From IMG/VR virus record IMGVR_UViG_3300032223_000580, positions 1 to 32,321 of that record: a stretch of DNA of 32,321 bases; one strand, given 5' to 3'. Shown here one piece after another: positions 1-7,955 of the stretch. Source of the DNA: a virus. The position numbers and the translations under genes are program-made. The notes below the pieces were generated by a model. It was not told where the DNA came from, ran no database searches, and was given only the letters and a program-made list of their open reading frames with translations. Position 1 is the stretch's first letter, and every line of letters starts with the position of its first letter.

Positions 1-2400
1 AGCCAAAACAACACCAAGTTCTTCTGGGATAACACCAACAACCGTTTGGGCATCAATACTGGTACGCCGCAGACGCAGTTGACGATTGTTTCCAATACTC
101 AGACAACAACGCCCACTGGAACGCTTCCTGCTGGCACTGACATTTATATCGTTGGCGCAAATGCGGCCAACACCCGTATCACGCAGGATGCTTATGGCAC
201 TGGCGCTTATGGCGTATATACAGCCCGTTCTGCGCGTGGTACGGCGGCTTCTCCGACTGCTAGTCAGGCGAACGATGTTCTTGCTCAATTCACTGCGCGT
301 GGCTATGGCACGACAGGTTTTGGCACGGCATCAACTGGTTATCTTGCAATCAGTGCTGCTGAGAACTTTACAGATACGGCGCAGGGAACTTATGCGTCTA
401 TCTATACAACAGCTACAGGCGGAAACTCAGCAACTGAAGCTTTTCGTTTTGGTTCTGCTGGTCAACTTGGCATTGGCGGCGCAACATACGGCACCAGCGG
501 CTACGTCCTGACATCGGGCGGCGCATCTGCCGCGCCAACATGGTCACAGGTCAGCGCCACTTCATTGTCTGGCGTCTTGCCTGTTGCGAACGGCGGAACG
601 AACATTTCGTCATACACTATTGGCGACATCATCTACGCTTCCGGCACAACCACGCTGTCCAAACTGGCTGACATCGCCACTGGCAACGTCCTGCTTTCGG
701 GCGGTGTCGGTGTTGCCCCGTCCTACGGCAAAGTTGGTCTGACCACGCATGTGTCCGGCACCCTTCCGATTGCTAATGGCGGCACGAATCTCACATCGAC
801 GCCGACTGATGGTCAGCTTCTGATCGGCAGTACGTCTGGTGCGGGTTATTCGCTGGCAACTCTGACCGCTGGCACGGCCATCGGCATCACCAACGGTGCT
901 GGTGCGATCACGATCAACAACACTGGTGTGACCAGCTTGACTGCTGGCACGGCCATCAGCGTCTCCGCATCTACTGGCGGCGTGACTGTCACCAACACTG
1001 GTGTCACCAGCATCGTTGCTGGCACAAACATCAGCATTTCTGGTGGCACGGGCGCTGTTACCGTCAACACATCCAGCAGCCCCACATTTAGCGGCGGCAT
1101 CACCGATGGCGGCAACCTGACCTTCACGGGTACAGGGGCGCGTATTCTTGGTGACTTCAGCAACGCAACAGTCACTAACCGTCTTGCTTTCCAAACAAGC
1201 ACGACAAATGGTTCGACTGGTATTTATGCCCTGCCAAACGGCACATCGACTGCGGCTTCGTGGCAAGCAACAAATGCTGTTGATCCGACAAACTGCGCCA
1301 AAGTTCTGATTGCTACCAACGGCAGCACAGATGTGCAGCTTGTTTCTGGCATCAATGGTACAGGAACTTATTTGCCCCTTTCGTTCTTTACGAATGGCTC
1401 TGGTCAGTTTGCGATCAACACTTCTGGTGCCTTTGGCATTGGTTCTGTCGCAGCATCCACTGTCAATTACGGCACATCGGGACAGGCATTCATCTCTGGC
1501 GGCTCTTCCGCACAGCCATCGTGGGGAACTCTTGGTGTTGCGGGGGGCGGCACGGGCCTTACCAGTTATACGATTGGCGATTTGCTCTATGCCTCTGGCA
1601 CGACGACAATTGCCAAACTGGCTGACGTTGCCACTGGCTCCGTCCTTGTTTCGGGTGGCGTTGGTGCTGCTCCGTCTTATTCGGCAACTCCGACAGTTAC
1701 GTCGATCACTGTTCCGACAGTTAAAAGTGCATCCACTCTGACATTCCAGACGAATGGCACGACAACTGCCATGACGATTGATGCGTCTCAAAACGTGGGG
1801 ATCGGCACCGCTTCTCCGGGAACAAAGTTGAATGTCTATACTGCTTCGGCAACCAACACGCTGATCCGCGCCCAAAATACAGCAGGTTATATTGATTTTG
1901 GAGCGTTATCGACTGGTGCTGTTTATGGCGGTTATTCAACTGGCGGCAGTTACACCATAGGGACATCTGATGCCAATCCAATCCTTATGTATACTTCAGG
2001 CGCAGAACGTGCCCGCATCTCCTCTACTGGCGGGTTCTCTGTTGGCACGACATCTGATCCGGGTGCTGGCGCTATCTACGCAACTGGCAACATCACGGCT
2101 TATTTCTCTGATGACCGTCTGAAAGTTCGTAAGGGCAACATTGAAAATGCCCTTGCCAAAGTTGAAGCAATCTCTGGCTTCCACTATGAAGCAAACGAAA
2201 CCGCACAGGCTCTTGGCTACAAGGCCAAGCCAGAAGTCGGCGTGTCGGCGCAGGAAGTGCAAGCTATTTTGCCAGAGGTTGTTGTTCCCGCTCCTGTCGA
2301 TGAGCAGTATCTGACGGTTCACTATGATCGTCTTGTGCCTCTGCTGATCGAAGCCGTGAAGGAACTGTCTGCCCGCGTTAAGGAGTTGGAGGCTAAGTAA
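1..2400 (+). CDS. Tail fibre with C-terminal S74 intramolecular chaperone (5' partial)
   Basis: The reading frame is open from the first base (it begins SQNNTKFFWDNTNNRLGI), so the true start lies left of the window and at least 799 codons are present. The body is a low-complexity, Gly/Thr/Ser-rich beta-type fibre with repeated GGTN and GGTG turns. A module of 135 bases occurs at 592-726 and again at 1546-1680. The C-terminus from about 2101 carries the S74 (endosialidase-type) chaperone signature: FSDDRLK with the cleavage serine, then GVSAQEVQ, LPEVV, YDRLVPLLIEAVKEL and a short terminal coiled coil. Proteins of this type trimerise the fibre and then self-cleave before the serine. It probably mediates host attachment. 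The S74 call is strong; the receptor is unknown. Confidence 0.85.
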   Translation, partial: SQNNTKFFWDNTNNRLGINTGTPQTQLTIVSNTQTTTPTGTLPAGTDIYIVGANAANTRITQDAYGTGAYGVYTARSARGTAASPTASQANDVLAQFTARGYGTTGFGTASTGYLAISAAENFTDTAQGTYASIYTTATGGNSATEAFRFGSAGQLGIGGATYGTSGYVLTSGGASAAPTWSQVSATSLSGVLPVANGGTNISSYTIGDIIYASGTTTLSKLADIATGNVLLSGGVGVAPSYGKVGLTTHVSGTLPIANGGTNLTSTPTDGQLLIGSTSGAGYSLATLTAGTAIGITNGAGAITINNTGVTSLTAGTAISVSASTGGVTVTNTGVTSIVAGTNISISGGTGAVTVNTSSSPTFSGGITDGGNLTFTGTGARILGDFSNATVTNRLAFQTSTTNGSTGIYALPNGTSTAASWQATNAVDPTNCAKVLIATNGSTDVQLVSGINGTGTYLPLSFFTNGSGQFAINTSGAFGIGSVAASTVNYGTSGQAFISGGSSAQPSWGTLGVAGGGTGLTSYTIGDLLYASGTTTIAKLADVATGSVLVSGGVGAAPSYSATPTVTSITVPTVKSASTLTFQTNGTTTAMTIDASQNVGIGTASPGTKLNVYTASATNTLIRAQNTAGYIDFGALSTGAVYGGYSTGGSYTIGTSDANPILMYTSGAERARISSTGGFSVGTTSDPGAGAIYATGNITAYFSDDRLKVRKGNIENALAKVEAISGFHYEANETAQALGYKAKPEVGVSAQEVQAILPEVVVPAPVDEQYLTVHYDRLVPLLIEAVKELSARVKELEAK
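592..1680 (+). repeat. Diverged 135-base direct repeat inside the fibre gene
   Basis: Copies at 592-726 and 1546-1680 encode nearly the same fibre module: GGTN/GGTG, SYTIGD, YASGTTT, KLAD.ATG, SGGVG.APSY. Both copies are 135 bases and in frame, which indicates an internal duplication of a fibre-shaft unit. Confidence 0.7.
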
Positions 2401-4226
2401 TGGCTACTTTCCTCCAATCGTCCGGCGCTATTTCGATCAACGACATCAACACTGTCTTTGGTCGCGGGAACAATTTGAACGCCTATCGCGGGACGACTTA
2501 TTATACGTCCTCTGCTGGGCCGTTCACGTTTTCGTCCGGCGCAATCAGCATGAATGCGTTCTATGGCACTGGGCCAGTGGCGAACATTCAATACATTGTG
2601 GCGACTGGCGGCACTGTCACAACCAGCGGAAACTATAAAATCCATACCTTTACTGGGTCTGGAACTTTCACCGTTACGCAAACAGGCCAGTCTGGCTACA
2701 ACACTCTTAGTTATGTTGTTGTCGGTGGCGGTGGTGGAACCACAAATGCGGCGCTTGGTGACTCTGGCGCTGGCGGCGCTGGCGCTGGCGGCTATCAATC
2801 TGGTTCCGGCGCTGCTTCTGTTACAAGTTATTCCATCACAGTGGGTGGCGGTGGTAGCGGCTCTTACAATACCTGTTCTAGTGGCGGCACAAGTTCCGGT
2901 TTTGGCTTGACGTCTAATGGTGGCGCAAGGGGTTCAGGCGTTGGGAGTGGCGCGGCTGGTGCGTATAATGAAATGGGTATCTCTGGCGCTTCTGGCTCTG
3001 GCGGCTATTGGACTGGTGGTTCTGGTGCTGGAACTGCTGGGCAAGGCAATGCTGGCGGTTCTGGAGGTCAGTCAAAGGGGAATAATTCCGGCGGCGGCGG
3101 CGGTGGTGCCAGCGGAATTGGTAGTAATGGTAATGTTGGTTCTGGCGGAAATGGCGGAAGCGGAACTTATTTTATAGGTACAGCTACATACTATTCTGGC
3201 GGCGGTGGTGGCGGCGGCCTTTATGGAACTACTAGTGTGGGTGGAGCTGGTGGTGGTGGTTCTGGTGCTAATGTTGGTTCTGGTATCCAAGCTGTTGCTG
3301 GTACTGCCAACACTGGCGGTGGTGCTGGCGGCGGCGGCAATTACAACAATACAACATATCAAGGCAAAAACGGCGGCTCTGGCGTAGTTGCCGTACGCTA
3401 CATTTACACTGGGACAGTCAATCCACCTCCCAGCGTTGAATATCTCATCGTCGCTGGTGGCGGCGGCGGCGGTGGCGGTGGTGGTGGTGGTGGTGGCGGC
3501 GGTGGCTTGCTCAATTCCACAACATCTATCACTGCCGGAACCTCTTACACAGTTACTGTTGGCGCTGGTGGTGCATCTCCGGGTCAGGGGTCGATTGGCT
3601 CCGATGGCGGCAGTTCATCATTCGCTGGTGTTACGTCAACAGGCGGGGGTGGCGGCGGTTATATTTCCGTTGGCCGCAACGGCGGTTCTGGTGGTGGCGG
3701 CGGCGGTGGGGGTAATCGCGCAGGCGGCACGGGCGTTTCCGGTCAGGGTTATGCTGGTGCTACCAGCGTTAATAGCGGCGGTAGCTCATGTGGCGCGGGC
3801 GGCGGTGGAGCAGGAAGTGTTGGCTCTCCAAACAATTTGAATAGCGGCACCGTTAACGGTGGTGCGGGTGGCACAGGCGTTACCAGCAGCATCAGCGGCA
3901 CAAGTACTGGGTATGCTGGTGGTGGCGGCGGTGGTGGACGAACTGGCGGCACAGGCGGTGCTGGCACACAAGGCGGTGCAACTGGCGGCAGCGGAACCAC
4001 ATTTAGCACTGGTTCGGCTACCGTAAATACGGGCGGTGGCGGTGGCGGCGGTCCAACTCAAACAAACGTGCGCGATTGGCCGGGATCGGCTGGTGCCTCT
4101 GGTATTGTCATTATCCGCTATGCCAATACATATGATGATCCACTTTCTGTTGCTGGCGGTACGTTCACCAACACTGGCGGTTATAAAATCATCAGCTTCA
4201 CTGGCTCTGGCTCTGTGACTTGGTAA
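2400..4226 (+). CDS. Glycine-rich tail tip / adhesin-like protein
   Basis: The 608-aa protein starts at an ATG whose A is the last base of the fibre stop (TAATG), so it is translationally coupled to the fibre. After a short N-terminal segment come two glycine-rich modules. Each opens with a Y-V/I-V-x-GGGGG strand (SYVVVGGGGG, EYLIVAGGGGG) and closes with VVAVRYIYT or IVIIRYANT, flanked by FTGSGTF-type strands. The last stretch, ending FTGSGSVTW, looks like an abbreviated third module. This architecture is common in phage tip proteins whose polyglycine loops may form a receptor-binding brush, as in the T-even gp38 type. That role is inferred. Codons are strongly biased to GGN. Confidence 0.65.
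   Translation: MATFLQSSGAISINDINTVFGRGNNLNAYRGTTYYTSSAGPFTFSSGAISMNAFYGTGPVANIQYIVATGGTVTTSGNYKIHTFTGSGTFTVTQTGQSGYNTLSYVVVGGGGGTTNAALGDSGAGGAGAGGYQSGSGAASVTSYSITVGGGGSGSYNTCSSGGTSSGFGLTSNGGARGSGVGSGAAGAYNEMGISGASGSGGYWTGGSGAGTAGQGNAGGSGGQSKGNNSGGGGGGASGIGSNGNVGSGGNGGSGTYFIGTATYYSGGGGGGGLYGTTSVGGAGGGGSGANVGSGIQAVAGTANTGGGAGGGGNYNNTTYQGKNGGSGVVAVRYIYTGTVNPPPSVEYLIVAGGGGGGGGGGGGGGGGGLLNSTTSITAGTSYTVTVGAGGASPGQGSIGSDGGSSSFAGVTSTGGGGGGYISVGRNGGSGGGGGGGGNRAGGTGVSGQGYAGATSVNSGGSSCGAGGGGAGSVGSPNNLNSGTVNGGAGGTGVTSSISGTSTGYAGGGGGGGRTGGTGGAGTQGGATGGSGTTFSTGSATVNTGGGGGGGPTQTNVRDWPGSAGASGIVIIRYANTYDDPLSVAGGTFTNTGGYKIISFTGSGSVTW
3456..3506 (+). repeat. (GGN)17 polyglycine run
   Basis: Fifty-one consecutive bases encode 17 glycines with only GGT and GGC codons. 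It is a triplet-type low-complexity tract whose length could vary without changing the frame. Confidence 0.9.
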
Positions 4227-4236
4227 GGAAAAACAA

Positions 4237-4623
4237 ATGGCTCACTTCGCTCAATTAGATGAAAATGATCATGTCATTCAAGTGATCGTTGTGAACAACA
4301 GCGACTGTGGAGATTTGTCGTTTCCTGACAGTGAACTTGTTGGCGTTGTTTTCTGCCAATCTATTTTTGGCACTGATACCAAGTGGGTTCAAACAAGCTA
4401 TAACCACAATTTTCGCCGTCAATATGCTGCTATCGGTGGCTCATACTCTGCTGCCCTTGATGTCTTTATTGATCCGCAACCGTTCCCATCATGGACACTG
4501 AATGAGTTTGATGGCCTGTGGGAAGCCCCTGTTCAAAAGCCAGAAGTTCCTTTGAACCACATTGCTGTGTGGGATGAAGCTAATCTGGAATGGGACATTG
4601 TTCTGGATGTGGCTGCGGTATGA
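4237..4623 (+). CDS. Conserved small phage protein of unknown function
   Basis: The 128-aa protein begins MAHFAQLDENDHVIQVIVVNN and has an AAGGA ribosome-binding site ten bases upstream. The pattern of an N-terminal FAQLDEN..V..VIVV, a central W.QTSYN..FR..YA.IG..Y and a C-terminal PFPSWTLNE....W.AP is one I recognise from many marine and freshwater phages, usually beside tail genes. No catalytic motif is visible. Its place directly after two tail proteins suggests a virion-associated or tail-assembly role, which is inference. Confidence 0.6.
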   Translation: MAHFAQLDENDHVIQVIVVNNSDCGDLSFPDSELVGVVFCQSIFGTDTKWVQTSYNHNFRRQYAAIGGSYSAALDVFIDPQPFPSWTLNEFDGLWEAPVQKPEVPLNHIAVWDEANLEWDIVLDVAAV

Positions 4624-5411
4624 AGACATTTGTCTCACTTTCCGGTGGAATGGACTCCACCTACCTTCTTTGGAAGCTCTTGTCCGAAACAACGGATGAG
4701 ATCACTGCGCTTTATGTTGATCTGAGCGGCGTTGACCAATTGACGCGCCAGAAATACGACATCCGCAGCTTTGCGTTTGAAGAAGATGGTGAAGCAACCC
4801 GTGTCAAAATTGATGCAATCACTGCGTGGCTAAAGGCCAATTTGCGTGACTTCAATCTGATTGTTGAGCCGATCAGCACGAACTACATGGTTCGGGGCGT
4901 TGGCTCTCCCAATAATCCTCCCGCCTACATTACCCGCTATGCCATTCAACACATCAATGACGGGATATATGATCGCCTTTGCATGTCGAATGAATGGGAA
5001 AATGACGGCGCTGCAAATGGTGGAACGGTGACAACCCGCCGCAATGGCGCGTGGGTTGCCCATGAAATCTTTGTCGCAGAAGCACAACGTGGCCGCATCG
5101 ACTTCACGCTTTTGGATACGGATTACAATCAGGCTTATGCGTTGAACGAAATGCCCGCAGAGCTTCGCTCTATTGTTTGGCCACGTCCTGATCTGAGCGT
5201 AAAGTCCAAGAAGCGCATGTACTTCCGAAAGCTGCTTCTGGAAGGAAAAACACCGCAAGAGATTGGTGCGGAAGCAAAAGCCAAATGCACATTGCCAAAT
5301 GGCAAATGGCACAGCATGAAGTTTTGGGTGTCAGGTAAAGAGCCGACAGATGCCACAACATGGGACATGCCGACATGGCCTTCCTCTTACGAAGTGCCGT
5401 CATCTGGCTAG
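4620..5411 (+). CDS. PP-loop ATP pyrophosphatase (QueC-like N-type, divergent)
   Basis: The 263-aa protein starts at the ATG inside ATGA, overlapping the stop of the previous gene, so the two are coupled. Residues 7-12 (SGGMDS) are the PP-loop that binds ATP and adenylates a substrate, as in QueC, GuaA, ThiI and asparagine synthetase. The following YLLWKL and the strand ALYVDL fit the same fold. Only two cysteines are seen in the downstream part, so the four-cysteine zinc site of true QueC is missing. It is therefore a PP-loop enzyme with unknown substrate. The C-terminus (KWHSMKFWVSG) may bind the substrate or a partner. Its stop overlaps the start of the secreted protein gene that follows. 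Confidence 0.6.
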   Translation: MKTFVSLSGGMDSTYLLWKLLSETTDEITALYVDLSGVDQLTRQKYDIRSFAFEEDGEATRVKIDAITAWLKANLRDFNLIVEPISTNYMVRGVGSPNNPPAYITRYAIQHINDGIYDRLCMSNEWENDGAANGGTVTTRRNGAWVAHEIFVAEAQRGRIDFTLLDTDYNQAYALNEMPAELRSIVWPRPDLSVKSKKRMYFRKLLLEGKTPQEIGAEAKAKCTLPNGKWHSMKFWVSGKEPTDATTWDMPTWPSSYEVPSSG

Positions 5412-6331
5412 GCTTAACTGCTGGCGCGGCGGCTGAAGAACTAAAGATCATCGTCCACACGGTCAGCGGTGGGCATATGATCCATGCGCGTGTCTTTGCT
5501 CAACACTTGCAAAAGTATTCGGGCCAGCCCGTCACGATCAAAGCTGTTCCGGGTGCCGCTGGCATCACTGCTGCCAATTACCTTTACAACGTAGCACCAA
5601 AGGACGGCACAGAGATTGGCACCATTGATAGCCGTGTCCCCGTTCAGTTCCTAGCCAAAGGCGAAGGCGTCAAATACGACATCAGCAAGTTTGGCTGGCT
5701 TGGCTCTGCGGTTGATGGGCGGCGTGAGCCATTTGTGTTCTGGGCGAAAGCCGGATCAGACCCGCTGGTGGCTGGCACAGAAGGTGGCTCATCTATAAAC
5801 CACGTCCGGCTTTTGAATAGCGTCCTGCGCTGGGACATGAAAGAAGTGGTTGGCTACACTGACAGCGCACAAGCAAAACTGGCTTTTGAGCGCGGTGAGA
5901 TCAATCTGGTTGCCTACAACCTGACTGGCATCCGCACGACTAGCCCAGCTTGGCTGACTGACACAACGGTCCTGCCATTGATCCAATACGGCAACGGACG
6001 CTACCGCCATAAGAACCTTCCGTTTGTTACAACGGCTATGGAATTGGCAGCGAGTGAGGATGACCGGAAATTGGTTGAGGCATTTGAGCGGCTGCTCATT
6101 TTGGTTCGTCCTTTTGCGGCTCCTCCCGGCGTTCCAGAGCTTCGCCTTGCCTATCTTCGCACCTTGTTTGAGCGAACTGTTACAGACCCAGAATATCAGG
6201 CTGATGCTGTCAAAATAGGGGTCGTTCCGTCCCCGCTCTCTTGGAATGAGACCCAAGAAATAGTAAGATCAATGGCATCGACGGACCCCAAAATTGTCCG
6301 GCGAATTTCTGAGTTCCAAAGGGGAAGCTAA
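5375..6331 (+). CDS. TctC/Bug-like periplasmic solute-binding protein
   Basis: The 318-aa protein starts at the ATG giving MAFLLRSAVIWLGLTAGAAA, a clear Sec signal peptide with an Ala-rich cleavage site before EELKIIVHT. An ATG 15 bases upstream would add MGHAD and fits a signal peptide less well. Family features of the tripartite tricarboxylate receptors are present: SGGHMIHARVFAQHL, the ligand-loop-like VPGAAGITAANYLYNVAPKDGTEIG, FGWLGS, and a C-terminal lobe with FAAPPGVPELRLAYLRTLF and DPEYQ. Such proteins bind small carboxylates in the periplasm and deliver them to TctAB. No TctA or TctB is in the window. It overlaps the PP-loop gene by 37 bases. This is rare cargo for a phage; the ligand cannot be assigned. 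Confidence 0.75.
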   Translation: MAFLLRSAVIWLGLTAGAAAEELKIIVHTVSGGHMIHARVFAQHLQKYSGQPVTIKAVPGAAGITAANYLYNVAPKDGTEIGTIDSRVPVQFLAKGEGVKYDISKFGWLGSAVDGRREPFVFWAKAGSDPLVAGTEGGSSINHVRLLNSVLRWDMKEVVGYTDSAQAKLAFERGEINLVAYNLTGIRTTSPAWLTDTTVLPLIQYGNGRYRHKNLPFVTTAMELAASEDDRKLVEAFERLLILVRPFAAPPGVPELRLAYLRTLFERTVTDPEYQADAVKIGVVPSPLSWNETQEIVRSMASTDPKIVRRISEFQRGS

Positions 6332-6516
6332 TGGAAAATCTGCCAATTACGATCAAGTTGACACTGGCTCAGTGGAATCTGGTTCTGAACGCTTTGGGCC
6401 AGCGCCCATTCGCAGAGGTGAACGAAATCATCACTGCCATTAAGGTGCAGGGCGAACAGATTGTGGCTGAAGCCAAAGACGCTATTGATGGCACGGAACC
6501 TGAAGGCGCTGCATAA
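6331..6516 (+). CDS. Small hypothetical protein
   Basis: The 61-aa product is coupled to the preceding gene by TAATG, with a GGGGA ribosome-binding site. It is acidic and mainly helical by composition (MENLPITIKLTLAQWNLVLNAL at the start, Glu/Ala-rich at the end), with no signal peptide or membrane segment. I do not recognise a domain, although small proteins with this LTLAQWN.VL..L..RP start are frequent in phage tail and lysis regions. It sits just before the membrane proteins of the lysis block. Confidence 0.55.
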   Translation: MENLPITIKLTLAQWNLVLNALGQRPFAEVNEIITAIKVQGEQIVAEAKDAIDGTEPEGAA

Positions 6517-6518
6517 TT

Positions 6519-6740
6519 ATGGACAACCAGCAACTCTTCAATGTGGTCGTTTCTATCGCTGGGTTCCTTGCGGTGTTCGTGTTTAATACCACGACCCGGA
6601 AGCTCCAAAAGATGGAAGACCGCATTGCGGAGTTGCCCAAAGAATACGTTGCCAAAGACGATTACCGATCTGACATCGGTGAGATCAAAGCGATCTTGAA
6701 GCAAATTTTTGAAAAGCTCGACAATAAGGCTGACAAATAA
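6519..6740 (+). CDS. Small single-span membrane protein, holin candidate
   Basis: The 73-aa protein has a hydrophobic stretch at about residues 6-23 (LFNVVVSIAGFLAVFVF) followed by a charged, helical and probably coiled-coil tail with the phage-typical ELPKEYVAKDDYRSDIGEIK. Similar proteins lie in lysis cassettes and are often annotated as holin or holin-associated. Genomic position, two genes before the endolysin, supports this, but a one-span topology does not prove holin activity. Confidence 0.5.
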   Translation: MDNQQLFNVVVSIAGFLAVFVFNTTTRKLQKMEDRIAELPKEYVAKDDYRSDIGEIKAILKQIFEKLDNKADK

Positions 6741-7213
6741 TGGACCCCGCCACCATCTCACTCATCTTTGGTGGCGCTAAAATGGCCTACGAGGCCATCA
6801 AAAGTGGCATCAGTGTTGGCAAGGAACTTCAGGGCATGGCTTCTGATGTTGCCAAACTCTACGGCTCCGTAGCAAAGCTGACACAGCTATCTGCCACACC
6901 TCCCAAGCCAAAGTTGTTCTCTGGCGTCTCTGTTGAAGAGATGGCTATGGACATTGTGGTCAAGAGGAAACAAGCCGAAGCTTGGTATCACGAAGTTAAA
7001 AACGCTTTTGTGGCTGAGTATGGTCTGCGCGGCTGGGAAGAAGTCCAGCGCGAGATTGTTCACATCCAGAAGCAGCAAAAGGCTGCTCAAGCCGCAGCTC
7101 AAAAAGAGCATGAAGAATCTATGCACCAGCTAAAAGTATTGGGGATGGCTGGGTTGGTAGTTTTAGTTTTGGTGGTTGGCATGATCATCACCATAAGCCT
7201 GTCAATCAAGTAG
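6740..7213 (+). CDS. Membrane-anchored helical protein in the lysis block
   Basis: The 157-aa protein starts at a TAATG overlap. It has an Ala/Gly-rich N-terminal helix (MDPATISLIFGGAKMAYEAI), a long charged and probably coiled-coil middle (EEVQREIVHIQKQQKAAQAAAQ), and a strong C-terminal membrane segment at about residues 133-154 (LGMAGLVVLVLVVGMIITIS). It could be an accessory lysis protein or a holin regulator. I know of similar unannotated phage proteins but cannot name a function. Confidence 0.5.
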   Translation: MDPATISLIFGGAKMAYEAIKSGISVGKELQGMASDVAKLYGSVAKLTQLSATPPKPKLFSGVSVEEMAMDIVVKRKQAEAWYHEVKNAFVAEYGLRGWEEVQREIVHIQKQQKAAQAAAQKEHEESMHQLKVLGMAGLVVLVLVVGMIITISLSIK

Positions 7214-7223
7214 GAGAACCCCA

Positions 7224-7955
7224 ATGCACATGTCACAAGGGGGGTTAGACAACCTCCTCAAGAAGTTTGAAGGCTGCAAACTTAAAGCTTATCGCTGCCC
7301 GGCTGGCATTCTGACCATTGGCTATGGCCATACGTCTGCTGCTGGCGCTCCAGAGGTTCACGATGGCATGACCATCACGCAGGACGAAGCCGAGACAATT
7401 CTTAAGAACGATCTGGTCAAATATGAGCGCCCAGTTGCATCATTGGTCAAAGTTGATCTTGAACAGAACCAGTTCGATGTGCTGGTGGACTTTGCTTACA
7501 ATGCTGGTGTGGGAAACCTGAAGACATCTGGCCTTCTCAAGAAGGTTAATGCGGGTGACTTTGATGCCGTACCAGATGAGCTGATGAAGTGGACAAAGGG
7601 CGGTGGAAAAGTGCTGCCGGGTCTGGTTCGCCGCCGTCAGGCCGAAAGCGCATGGTGGAATGCCCATCAGGACCACCCGCATGACCATCAGGACCACCGT
7701 TCTGATCCTGATCCTGTTCCGGCCCCATCTATGGTTGACAGCAAGCAGGGCAACGCGGCTCTTGTCACAGGAGGTCTTGGCACTCTTGGTGCGGCTAAAG
7801 AAGTGGCGGCACAGGCTCAAGACGCTTCAGATACGGTCGATCAGATCATGGGATTGCTGCACAACACCAATTTTTTGATCATGGTCATTATCATCGGACT
7901 TGGTGCAGCTATCTGGTTCTGGCGCAAACAGCATATGGAGGCTCATGGTGTTTAG
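7224..7955 (+). CDS. Endolysin, GH24 lysozyme with C-terminal membrane segment
   Basis: The 243-aa enzyme has an AGGAGA site seven bases before the chosen ATG. The phage lysozyme triad is visible as E16-x8-C25-x5-T31 (FEGCKLKAYRCPAGILTIGYGHT region), in the arrangement of T4/P22-type muramidases with Cys in place of Asp. NQFDVLVDFAYNAGVG and LVRRRQAESAWW complete the GH24 fold by about residue 150. A His/Asp/Pro-rich linker and an Ala-rich segment follow, then a membrane span at about residues 216-233 (NFLIMVIIIGLGAAIWFW) with a basic end. Tail-anchoring is unusual for a holin-released lysozyme. The gene overlaps the spanin gene by 11 bases. Confidence 0.85.
   Translation: MHMSQGGLDNLLKKFEGCKLKAYRCPAGILTIGYGHTSAAGAPEVHDGMTITQDEAETILKNDLVKYERPVASLVKVDLEQNQFDVLVDFAYNAGVGNLKTSGLLKKVNAGDFDAVPDELMKWTKGGGKVLPGLVRRRQAESAWWNAHQDHPHDHQDHRSDPDPVPAPSMVDSKQGNAALVTGGLGTLGAAKEVAAQAQDASDTVDQIMGLLHNTNFLIMVIIIGLGAAIWFWRKQHMEAHGV

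Noticed and set aside
610-1875. Long minus-strand reading frame of 421 codons opposite the fibre gene
   Set aside because: It is antisense to a repeat-rich fibre with biased codons; the translation is Arg/Cys/Ser-rich, without domain features or a ribosome-binding site, as expected for a shadow of the real gene.
4620-5411. Naming the PP-loop gene queC
   Set aside because: The catalytic PP-loop is present but the four cysteines of the QueC zinc site are not, so a queuosine role is not supported.
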